From Terfezia claveryi (Eukaryota; Ascomycota; Pezizomycetes; Pezizales; Pezizaceae), in the NCBI GenBank assembly GCA_015179025.1, contig WHUX01000343.1:1-41063 (forward strand): 41,063 nucleotides of DNA, read 5' to 3'. Below, one piece after another: positions 32,916 through 41,063 of the stretch (position 1 is the stretch's first letter; every line of letters begins with the position of its first letter). Under the pieces are notes generated by a model that did not search any database, was not told where the DNA came from, and saw only the letters and a list, made by a program, of their open reading frames with translations. The position numbers and the translations under genes are program-made.

Positions 32916-35130
32916 TCTAGTAGGTACATTTAGAGGAGTAAGAAATCCAGGGGGTTTCTGTATAGATCCTTTGGTGATTTGGCAGGTTTCACAACTCCTC
33001 ATAAATTCTTCAACCTGCTTATAAAAATCCTAAAAGATGTACTTATTGGTAAGCTCATGTGTTGTTTTTGCAAGGCCTCCATGTCTAGTAGTGACATGTG
33101 CTTGTTGAATAAGGGCTTCAGAGGCAGGGTTACCTTTAACTTGTAGTCCTTTAGGAATGGCTATCCTCCAAGTAAAATTCTTTAGCAGGTACATGAATCC
33201 ATCTTGTATCTTTGCTGTAGGTACCTGCTCTCCTTTCTTAACTCCTAAGTACAGTTGTCCAAACACTGTATCTTTTTCCATCTCTTCTCTATAATACCAT
33301 TCCAACTCATGATCTCTTATCTACTTAGCAATTACCAAATCTGGTTCCATACTCTTTTCATCATTATCCTAGACTCCTAGTACCTTTTTAAGGTGGTCAC
33401 TATTGTGGAAAGGCTTATTGAGGGCCTTCAGGTTATTTTTCCTAGTATTACAAGAGCTAACAAAGTTTTTGTTCAAGTTATAGTAACTAAGATAGTACTT
33501 GCATCTTAGTATAACTTTTTCTCCTGCAGTAGTAACATTTGGGAGTCCTGGGCATAGATGAGACTAGTGGCCATCTTTGTTGCATATGCTGCATTTTCTA
33601 ATAGTTTCTGTTGGTAGTGGATAGAGTTTGTTGTCAAGGGGGCATTTATTGCTGAGGTGAGTGGTTTCTATACAGTTGGTGCATCTGGGAGGAGGAAATT
33701 TGATACCTCTGGGGCATTCTTCCTTAAAATGTCCAAATGCACAACATTTGTCAAAAAAATTAATACTCTGATCTTTGTTGTTGTATTGGGAATGTGTGTG
33801 GCTATTTTTACCAAATTGGGAACAAAACTCTTTGGGCTGAGTTTTGTTAGAGGAGTATGGGAGGATTGGATCCTCAAGAGAGGTGTCAGGAAGGGTGCTG
33901 ACAGAGGATGCAGGTGAGGCTCCTGGAGGAGGAGGAGGCTGGAAGTGCACCTTCTTGTTGTCTGCCTCATCCTTGCACTTAGGTGAGGCTGCTCTTCTCT
34001 TTAAGGTACCTTCAAGAGTGGGGTTCTACTTCTGAAGGTTTCCTACAACCATAGAACTCCTGTTAGCCCTTCTTAAGGACTGTTCCATCTGTTTTGTAGT
34101 CATGGGTTCCCTGGCTCTTTTCCATTCCTCAGGTTCATCTGAGTCAGAGGATTGATCCACAAGGGTCTATTCCTGTAGGTCCTCTGCTTCAGGGGCAGCA
34201 AGAGTAGAGGGAGAGGATGTACTAGGTCTTTTGTTAATTACCACTTCAAACTTGGGTTTTCTTGTAACTGACCTTCCTCTCTCTTCATCCTCTTATTGTT
34301 ACTGTTGGGCCTAGGCCCTAGTAGTGGTTGGCAGCAGTTTGGACTGCTGCTAGCTCCTGCTGGAGCTGTCTGAGCCTGAAATTTCTTTGTGGTATATTAG
34401 ATTCATCAAGTTCAGGGTCATCCTTAACTGTAGCTCTATACCTTTCAGCTTCAAAGACTGCATTCAGGCCTTCTCTGTCATGCCAGACAGGCCTAGTGCC
34501 ATCAACCTCCTGCACTTGTCTTGGTGAAAGGTTGGTTGTGGTGATTTGGAGAGAAGGGAGTCTCCTTCTCCTTTGGATGGTGTTGGGAGATTGTCTCCCA
34601 AGAATTGGTGGAGACACTGGTCTCCCAGTGGCTCCTCTAATCCTGAGGTGTTATGGAGAAGGGATTGTTGGTGATGGAGAATGTGGGGGAGGAGTTTTCC
34701 TGAAAGTTTGTATGGGAATAGAGAGGTGGTTGGTTACTACTGGATGTTGTAGTAAGGCAGTTGTGTGGTGAGAAGACTGTCTAGTAGAGGGGGAATTAGA
34801 GGGACTATATACTCCTCTAGACAGTACATCTGCTATGTGGTTGTCCTTGCCCTGAATGTATTCTAGGGTTAGGTCAAACTAACTTATTGTCTCTTGCTAC
34901 CTTCTCTTCATCTGACTTTTAGGAATACTATCTATAAATCTGACTAAAGGTTTGTGATCTGTTTGGATGATCACTTTGTGACCCTATAGTTCAGGTCTGA
35001 AATACCTCAGTGAGTCAACAATTGCTAATAATTCCTTATCAGTTGTTGTGTAATTTATTCATCCATCATTTATTTTCCTAGAGTAAAATTCTGCTGGCCT
35101 GATAACACCATTCTCTATTTGGCCCATCAG
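32916..35130 (-). pseudogene. pol: Gypsy-3 RNase H end, knuckle segment and integrase zinc domain (5' fragment)
   Basis: The minus-strand continuation of 21808-23308. From high to low coordinates: the end of RNase H (TTDKELLAIVDSLRYF near 35040, IQTDHKPL near 34960), the proline/arginine stretch and helix (34318-34617), the knuckle array (CTNCIETTHLSNKC near 33670, CSICNKDGH near 33580), and the zinc domain (HVTTRH near 33100, CETC near 32990). It ends at the Gypsy-4 insertion. Knuckle 1 has lost two Cys (to Phe and Tyr) but keeps the His that Gypsy-4 lacks. At about 35130 the similarity to Gypsy-4 stops, inside RNase H. RT, protease, gag and the 5' LTR are absent, so a deletion or rearrangement joined it to the Plavaka flank. 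Confidence 0.88.
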
Positions 35131-35143
35131 CAGAAAAAATTCT

Positions 35144-35267
35144 GTGTCAGGACACACTTTCTACGTTTTCTCCGTCCTATGCGTCACAACAACCTTTTTA
35201 CCTTCTTTGCATCTGATGCGCGTCCTGACACAACTGCAGATACAAATCTGTGTCAGGACGCGTCAAC
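35144..35267. repeat. TGTGTCAGGAC inverted and direct repeats, probable Plavaka end
   Basis: TGTGTCAGGACAC at 35144, its inverted form GCGTCCTGACACA at 35219-35231, and TGTGTCAGGACGC again at 35252. The first two make an 88-base unit with 13-base inverted ends; the third may be the true terminal repeat of the transposon. No matching copy was found at the right side (38.4-41.0 kb), so the far end is missing, diverged or misplaced. Confidence 0.6.
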
Positions 35268-35435
35268 TATTTTTATACCGTCCCATGCGTTATAATTTTC
35301 TACACCCCCACACATAGTCTCCTAACATTCGCCTGGCACCTGTTTTATATCCGACACTTCATGTTCTTTGTGGCTCTTCCCCCAACTGTAGTCACAAGTT
35401 TATTATTTCCTAATCATAAATCATATTCCACTTCT
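35268..35435. other. 3' flank of the transposase gene
   Basis: Non-coding sequence between the terminal-repeat block and the end of the transposase frame. It includes CGTCCCATGCGTTAT (35279), which echoes CGTCCTATGCGTCAC at 35173, and a duplicated AATCATAAATC phrase near 35412 and 35438. The short plus-strand frame here is not supported. Confidence 0.4.
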
Positions 35436-38367
35436 CTAATCATAAATCGTATTCCACGTCTCTAAGTCTATTCTATTATTTACCAACCAACTTTCCCCAA
35501 GCTCTAATAGTATCAAATGCGCAATCCCTTCTATTTGTGATATCTTAACTATAACCCCTTCTCCACTCATCGGCAATCCAACGCGAACCATCCCTTCTGT
35601 GCCCTGCACAGCATTTCCCCCGATGCATTGAAGCAGATTCACATGCGCCAACCGGTGCACTATTCCTGCCATAGTTATTACTTTGAACAATATATTGATT
35701 CGTCCTGGTATTCATCCATTCAGCGTCCCTACTGGTGCCTCATCCAATGCACACTGTCTCCTTACCCATATCCAATCGTGTCTTTCCTTCCCGCGAAATT
35801 TCTCGGTGTATCTAGCATTGTGCAAAATGAACCCTTCTCTATTGAATTTTGGCACTGGAATTTGAAGCATCCCATATGAACGAATTTCCTGAACTAACAG
35901 CCCGGTAGGGTCGGAATCCATGCTTCTAACTTCCTGCCTTAAAAACGCTTGCGTTGTCAGCACTAGATCTGGTAAGCCGGTTATACGCTCCAAATCCTCA
36001 AGGCTGGGTATTAATCCCAACTCAATTTTCGCCCGCAACTTCAAGTAGACCTGTCCGACACCTGGCGTCACATCTCCGTTTTGCCTAATTTGGTTCCATA
36101 GATTAAGTGTCAAGTCCTTCATAGCAAAAGTATGATCCCTCGTGTAGGTAGTAACTATTTGTGGTGTTGCATTAACCCTATTACTTCGACGGTAAGCATC
36201 CTTAAGGCCTTTATGCATGGCTTCACTGATATCTGTAGAATATTGAGCTAGAGCCCCAAACTTCGGAATCTGTTCGGCATAATGGGAAATTAAATGGACT
36301 TTTAGGAAATTGAAGTGCGCCCCTTCTTGTAAAATGTCATTCATCAATTCCCGACGGTGCAAGGTATTCTCTTGATGCATCCTAACCTTTTCCGATGCTG
36401 TGAGGTCTTCAACCAACGATCCCGCTTGTTCCTTCAACAAATCCTTATGTGCTTCTGCAGCAGCCTTTCTTGTTTTCTTATCAGCACGGAACCTCAAGAA
36501 CACAGCTTTAGTTTCATGAAACACACGCAAATATTCTTGTAAATAAGAAATTGTCTTATCCGTATGACTAGGATACTGAGTTATGAGATAGAAGTTAGTG
36601 ATGCTACGTACGCAGCGAATTGCTCGATTGAACTCCTGTACCTGACCTCCGGTAGGCCATGGTTGGTTGGCCTTCCGACGCAACGCTGCAGTAAATGTTC
36701 CAAGAATGACTTTACCAAAGTTCCACATTTCCTTTCCCGACCATTGTGAAACAACTCGGTATCCCTTAGTCGGAACTGAAAATATAGGGTAGGGAGGCAA
36801 CCGATGCCAGACATAGTCAAACGCATTAATCTGCTCATGGTATTCTAGAAAACCTTGAATCCAATCCATTAAATGATTTAACACTCCTAGGAGGATATTG
36901 TGCAAAACATCTGCTCGAACGAGCTCAGGCGGATTTATATTTGGGACTGACCACAAGGCGTTTTTGATGTTTTTAACGCCGTTTGCTTTCAAACTGATAG
37001 CGTCGGAATTGTTGTATGCTGCGGCATAATTTTGATGTGAGTGAGCTGGATAACCACTTCCTGAATACTCACCAAGCTTCTCGACGGGGATTGTGCAAGA
37101 AGGGCAGCGGTTGTTTGCAATACCATGGATTGTAGCATTTTCCATATGGTCAGCGAGCCAACAAAAGAGCTTAGGAAAGCATAAGCGTACGTTCCCATCA
37201 GCACAAACCATCTTGTAGCCTTTCTGACATCTCGCATCAGATAGCGGTTTCAGTAAATGCGCCAAAACATCGTGTATGGTTTGCAATGCCTGAATTTCCT
37301 GCGTTTCTACCGAATACCCAGGTATTTTGTTGATTCGTTTCGGCCCAATCGGTAGCAGTGCAATTGGTATCCAGGCATGCATCGTATGTGTATTGCATAT
37401 GGAGCTTCCGATATTGCCGATACTCATATAAACAGGCCATAACTTTTTGTCTCCAGAGAAATTCGTTAGGTGAGTTTCATCTGATGCTAGTAAAATCGGA
37501 ACAAGTGTCCCGCCTTCGGGTAGCAAAGCCTATCCGTTTCAGTTAGTTAGATATCCAACATAACACAAAGAAATTGCTCACCTGAGTGTCTTCCCACCAC
37601 TTTGCAGTATGGATTTCACTATATACCCTGTTCCCTTCATTGTGGTATTCTTGCCGTGGGCCCCAGGCCATCTCGCTGGCATAAACCTTTTGGCATAGAA
37701 GGTACTTCACTGCTGCAATAATATTCCGATAATAAAAGGCCACCCTCTTGAGTAATGGGTAGTTCACTGTTCCTGAGTGCCAGGAAGGTTCATTTGCCGC
37801 TGCGTCGATAAGCTTATACATTGTATACGCTGACCGAAATTGAACCTCGTGCGTTGGATTGAGGCCTTTCAAGAGGTTATCTTTGAAAAACTGGTAGATC
37901 TTTGACTGTGAGGTCTTTGTAGAATTGAAGAAGCGTGCCAGTCGATAATCAATTGAGGTGCGGAATGGAGCAAACAAATTGAAGTTTCGGTCTTCCTCCG
38001 GAAATACATGTTGACGTATTGGGTTGCCTGCACGTGGATAGATGATTGCATGCTGACTTCCCTCGTCGGATTTTGGTTCAATACAAAAAGTTCGAGCCTC
38101 CCTATCAGATCCCTCGCTATGGCATGAATCAGAGTAGTAATCAACATCGGCAGATATAATATCGGTGAAATTGACTTCGTCTATATCATAATCTAAATCA
38201 ACAGTATCTCTGGTGTTGGAGAACCGACGCTTTCGAGACGGTGGCAGTGGCCCATTAAGATCCTTCACGTTTTTTTTAGGATGAACCTTCGCCAGATAAT
38301 TTGAATATGCTCCAGCTGAAGTATAGAATCGTGGGCACCATTGGCATAGGGTTTTGTATCTGTTCAT
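35436..38367 (-). pseudogene. Plavaka-like (CACTA superfamily) transposase, two exons, one premature stop
   Basis: Exon 1 (38367-37582, 262 codons) starts MNRYKTLCQWC with a C2H2-like zinc finger (Cys8, Cys11, His28), then an acidic linker. A 52-base intron (37581-37530: GTGAGC donor, CTAAC branch-like sequence, ATAG acceptor) is in phase 0. Exon 2 carries the Plavaka-type transposase core: LASDETHLTNFSGDK near 37485, CFPKLFCWLADHMENA near 37160, RADVLHNILLGVLNHLMDW near 36905 and YSTDISEAMHKGLKDAYRRSN near 36230. The candidate acidic residues (Asp, Asp, Glu) are present. TGA at 35712-35714, where CGA would give Arg, ends it after 867 residues. The same frame then runs to TAG 35436, with SWLVNNRIDLETWNTIYD, a C-terminal segment I associate with full-length Plavaka proteins. 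The transposase would cut and paste the element. CpG is normal, unlike the gypsy DNA to its left. Confidence 0.85.
37530..37581 (-). other. Transposase intron
   Basis: CAG|GTGAGC donor and GATAG acceptor on the minus strand, with a CTAACTGA branch-like sequence 10-20 bases before the acceptor. Removing 52 bases joins KWWEDTQ to ALLPEGG in the same phase. Length and signals are typical of fungal introns. Confidence 0.85.
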
Positions 38368-38990
38368 TTTGAAACGTCACGGAGGTTGTAAAATGTTGTA
38401 AGAGACAGATTTTGTGGTGTAATATTTTCATTAACAGAATCTCAGGGAATAAGCTTCATAAGCGCCAAGGCTCCGATCGCACTAAATAAGGGATTTTATC
38501 CGACGTGATGCGTTGGATTTTGCCAAGACCAACTGTGCACGATACCCTTGGCCCCACCCCCCTTCCTAATCTTCTCTCTACTTACTTTCTTTCTTCTACC
38601 CCACACCAAATACACAACCTTCGCATCCTTCCTTACTTCCCTCTACCATGGAGACTGCCCTCTACCTCTGGAGTCGGGAGAGCCTTTACCTTCATCTTGT
38701 TGCATCTAAATTCAACGCCGCGATCAGCCAACTGAAGCCACTGCGATTACGCTGGCAAGAACAACAAGATGAGGCTGGGGTGCTTCCTATCCTTGGTTAA
38801 GGTCCTATCTATTAGACATAAGTTCCGACTTCACTGGTTGGAACACTCTTGTAGTTTATTATGTTTGCTCTCCCCCTTTAATAAAACTACAATTTCCAAC
38901 CTGAACAAAAGAATCACTTCCTGCATGAACCCTGATATTGACTCTTCCATCCCCCAAATCATCAATCCTTTCCTGCCTCATCCTTCCCCT
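38368..38990 (-). promoter_or_regulatory. Upstream region of the transposase
   Basis: CpG-retaining, mostly non-coding sequence between the transposase start and the end of the small gene on its right. GACGTGATGCGTTGG at 38504-38518 resembles the ATGCGT words beside the left terminal repeats, hinting that the element ends nearby. A plus-strand frame at 38505-38735 is pyrimidine-rich and not convincing. No clear TATA box was found. Confidence 0.35.
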
Positions 38991-39771
38991 CTAACTACGT
39001 TTCCATAGACATTCGCGACGGGCATGCCGTTGTCTTATCCGCTGCCTCTGATTTGACTTTGCGGATAGTGGAGGTGCTAGATTTGGAGGAGCCTCTGGAG
39101 TTAGGGGAGGGATTGGGGTCGGCGGAGGCACGGGAGGGGGTGGAAATAGGACTGCGAGTGGCATATTTTCTTGGTTCTCTAATTCATTGCTAGTTATAGA
39201 TAACTCTAGATAATCCGACTCCAAACGTTTCTTTGCTCACTTACCATGTGGTGATGGCGACGTGGGTAGTACTTCCATATCCTCCTCCATATCCTCCTCC
39301 ATATCCTCAATATCAGTGGTTAATTCCGATAGGGTACTTAGGGGAGGAGCTATCCGCTTACGCCGGCTTCGTGTTCTATATAATATCTTCGTTGGGTCTT
39401 CATTAATACTAAGAAAATATTAGCTAGGACTAAGACTCTCGCTCCAATTATAGGAGGGCTCTCGCTCCAATTATGGGAGGGCTCTCACTCAAATAGGAGG
39501 GCTCTCACTCCAATGGGAGGACTCTCACTCTAATAGGAGGGCTCTCACTCCAAAGGGGTCTCCTAAGGGGGGCTCTCAACCAAAGGGGGGCTTTCTCAAC
39601 CAAAGGGGGGCTTTCTCGACCAAATGGGGGCTTTCTCAACCAAAGGGGGGCTTTCTCAACTAAAGGGGGTTTCTTTGCTAAGCTAAGTAGGACATACCTA
39701 TTTGTACTATCTTTTGGAGATAGTTCTGGTGGTGGGAACATCAGTTTCTGGCGAGGTTGACATGAAGGCAT
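38991..39771 (-). CDS. Possible three-exon gene for a 141-residue proline-rich basic protein
   Basis: Exon 1 39771-39698 (MPSCQPRQKLMFPPPELSP), intron 39697-39409 (GTATGT...TTTCTTAG), exon 2 39408-39245 (RTRSRRKRIAPPLSTLSEL, then a triple EEDM repeat), intron 39244-39179 (GTAAGT...AATTAG), exon 3 39178-38991 (proline run FPPPPVPPPTPIPPLTPEAP, basic end RQRIRQRHARRECLWKRS). All three exons stay in phase across both good splice signals, which supports the model. The second acceptor could instead lie 27 bases earlier. No family is recognised. It lies upstream of the transposase on the same strand, so it may be an accessory gene of that transposon or an unrelated small gene. Coordinates include introns. 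Confidence 0.4.
39425..39672. repeat. Two adjoining 20-base minisatellites
   Basis: About six GGGCTCTCACTCCAATRGGA units (39445-39555), preceded by longer variants with CAATTATAGGA, run into about five GGGGGGCTTTCTCAACCAAA units (39567-39670). The two unit types share GGGCT and CTCA, so one may derive from the other. In the proposed gene they lie wholly within intron 1. Confidence 0.9.
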
Positions 39772-40209
39772 AATGATAGTAGTGGCAGAATAGCTAATAG
39801 TCAATAATAGCAATTAATGTATTGCAGATGTTGAGGTTTATATGTATTAAGAGATTTGGGGGGGGGAGCAAATCAAACCCGTGTTAGTGCTATGGTCTCA
39901 ATATGTACGGCTGCTAGTCTCATACCCAATTGGGAAGGAATTGATGTGAGTGGCATATACCGCTAAGTATTACAAAGATCTACGGGACAACAGCATATTT
40001 GCAATGCACTTAGATTCCAACTTAAGTGGTCGGATGACTTCTGTATCAGGGGCTTAATACAGTGGCTCTAAATAAGTTATTAATATTTAGCGCTATCACA
40101 TACATATGCAATGTTCTAGGTCTTTCTGACTTAAGAAATTTACTAGAAGGGGTACAAGCTGCTTTCCAAACAGGCTTAGATTTGGGATAGCGCTACCAAA
40201 TAACTCGAC
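39772..40209. other. Non-coding sequence
   Basis: No gene found. A run of eight or nine G lies near 39859-39867. TAGATTCCAACTT at 40012-40024 is a stray, single-ended copy of the MITE terminal repeat described next. Confidence 0.5.
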
Positions 40210-40356
40210 CCAACCTCGTAAGTTGGAATCTGCGTGTATTGCATACTTTCCATTGTGCCATGGTTATTTGTATTTCGCTATTGTGCCTATCACAACAACA
40301 TCCACACATACAACAGAAAGTATGTAGTACACTCAGATTCCAACTTACAAGGTTGG
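40210..40356. mobile_element. 147-base MITE-like inverted repeat
   Basis: The first 41 bases (CCAACCTCGTAAGTTGGAAT...) and the last 41 (40316-40356, ending TTCCAACTTACAAGGTTGG) are inverted copies with about four mismatches, around a 65-base core. Size and structure fit a non-autonomous miniature DNA transposon. No target duplication is obvious, so it could also be a hairpin relic. Its family is unknown. Confidence 0.75.
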
Positions 40357-40387
40357 AGGGCTTTTGAAAGTCATTTACACAGAGCTA

Positions 40388-40560
40388 GATATTAACACAA
40401 AGGCTATAGTCTTATGCAGGCATAGATGGCTATGTGGATTACCGACCGCTTGAAGCAAACATGTCCAATAATTAACATAAAGGTCATGGCCTTATGCAGG
40501 CCATACAGAACTGGAGTGATTGGCCATGTTGATTGCCAACCAAGCAAACATGGCCTACTC
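40388..40560. repeat. Diverged tandem duplication of about 80 bases
   Basis: TTAACACAAAGGCTATAGTC...AAGCAAACATGTCC (about 40391-40465) is followed by TTAACATAAAGGTCATGGCC...AAGCAAACATGGCC (about 40475-40556). Both contain CTTATGCAGGC and a GGCYATGT segment. Confidence 0.7.
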
Positions 40561-40771
40561 TTATGTCCAACTTCGTAGAGTCCATAAATACCCCCATAGA
40601 TCTGTGAATCAATTATTCTCAGTAGCTATTCACAATACCTCCCGCCATCATCACAATACCTTCCCGCCATCACAACTTTCCATTTGAATAACACCTAACA
40701 TACATAACGTAAGTATCTCTAAAGCATAGTTTCCAACGGGGGTATCTAAATTTCCAACGTAGTTCGTCCAA
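40561..40771 (+). promoter_or_regulatory. Putative promoter and 5' leader of the right-edge ORF
   Basis: CATAAATA at 40583-40590 could serve as a TATA box. It is followed by a duplicated CACAATACCTYCCGCCATC element (near 40631 and 40653) and two TTTCCAACG words (40731 and 40751) before the ATG at 40772. This is suggestive only. Confidence 0.3.
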
Positions 40772-41063
40772 ATGCCATCTGCAGCGCAAGAAGTTAGCCA
40801 AGCAAAGGCACTATTGGGATGGGGGAGAATGATCCCCGGTACTCAAACTGGAGGAATGGGGTCAAGGGGTAGGCACGAACACAGGGGATAACGGGGAAAC
40901 GGCAGGCCGGGAATGCCCTCTGGGGTCAATTCAAAACCTACGCCCAGCAGGAGACTGGGCTCCCTGCATCTGGAATTGCGCTCATCCAAAATGGGGCAGC
41001 ACCAATCAAAAGAGCAGCCGAGACTGCTCTTGACAAGATTTTGCAAGACGTCCTTAAAAAGGC
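40772..41063 (+). pseudogene. ORF running off the window, one internal stop
   Basis: ATG 40772 opens MPSAAQEVSQAKALLGWGRM, a Gly/Arg-rich stretch follows, and the frame then reads to the window end except for TAA at 40889-40891, where CAA would be Gln. It is CpG-rich with balanced codon use. No domain is recognised. It might be the head of a gag-like or host gene, or the upstream ATG frame may be non-coding and the true frame different; another frame also stays open for about 60 codons here. Confidence 0.35.

Noticed and set aside
40880..40960. tRNA-like B-box (GGGTCAATTC)
   Set aside because: No matching A-box or cloverleaf could be formed.
38400..41063. Right terminal inverted repeat of the Plavaka element
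   Set aside because: No CCTGACACA-type sequence was found on this side; only a weak ATGCGT word at 38510 resembles the left end.

Overview
The window looks like a transposon-filled, gene-poor block of a filamentous fungal chromosome. Three things point there: Ty3/gypsy chromovirus pol genes, a Plavaka-type (CACTA-like) transposase with a 52-bp GT-AG intron, and heavy decay in which in-frame stops sit where CAA, CAG or CGA codons are expected. That pattern resembles repeat-induced point mutation (RIP), which suggests an ascomycete of the Pezizomycotina; no species can be named from sequence alone. No intact housekeeping gene is visible.

Layout. 1-8.4 kb: AT-rich decayed sequence with three mutated open frames (431-1066, 4261-5933, 6370-8423) that I cannot assign to a family, plus short repeats. 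8.4-9.4 kb: a less decayed stretch that may be an LTR. 9.4-11.5 kb: minus-strand gypsy pol ('Gypsy-1', RIP-like decay). 11.5-12.9 kb: a decayed minus-strand copy of a long LTR ('LTR-L'). 13.4-21.0 kb: a plus-strand gypsy ('Gypsy-2', heavily decayed). Its gag is split by an undecayed LTR-L solo LTR (14408-16432, target duplication ACTAT), and that LTR is itself split by a GC-rich 556-bp solo LTR ('LTR-S', 14900-15455).

21.2-35.1 kb: a minus-strand chromovirus ('Gypsy-3') lost its 5' end and was entered by a 9.6-kb complete element of its own family in the opposite orientation ('Gypsy-4', 23309-32915, both LTRs, target duplication TCTAG). In both members a long extra segment with a CCHC zinc-knuckle array lies between RNase H and integrase, which is an unusual place. 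Gypsy-4 is broken by several stops and frameshifts but keeps YLDD, the RNase H acidic residues, the integrase H2C2 and DDE residues and a chromodomain.

35.1-38.5 kb: a Plavaka-like transposon with normal CpG content. Its two-exon transposase is interrupted only by one TGA before a conserved-looking C-terminal domain. 39.0-39.8 kb: a possible three-exon, proline-rich small gene on the same strand, with a minisatellite in its first intron. 39.8-41.1 kb: non-coding sequence with a 147-bp MITE-like inverted repeat, a tandem duplication, and the start of an ORF that runs off the window.

The insertions give a relative history. Gypsy-2 came first; LTR-L entered it and LTR-S entered LTR-L. Gypsy-4 is younger than Gypsy-3. 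The Plavaka block lies outside the RIP-like decayed zone.
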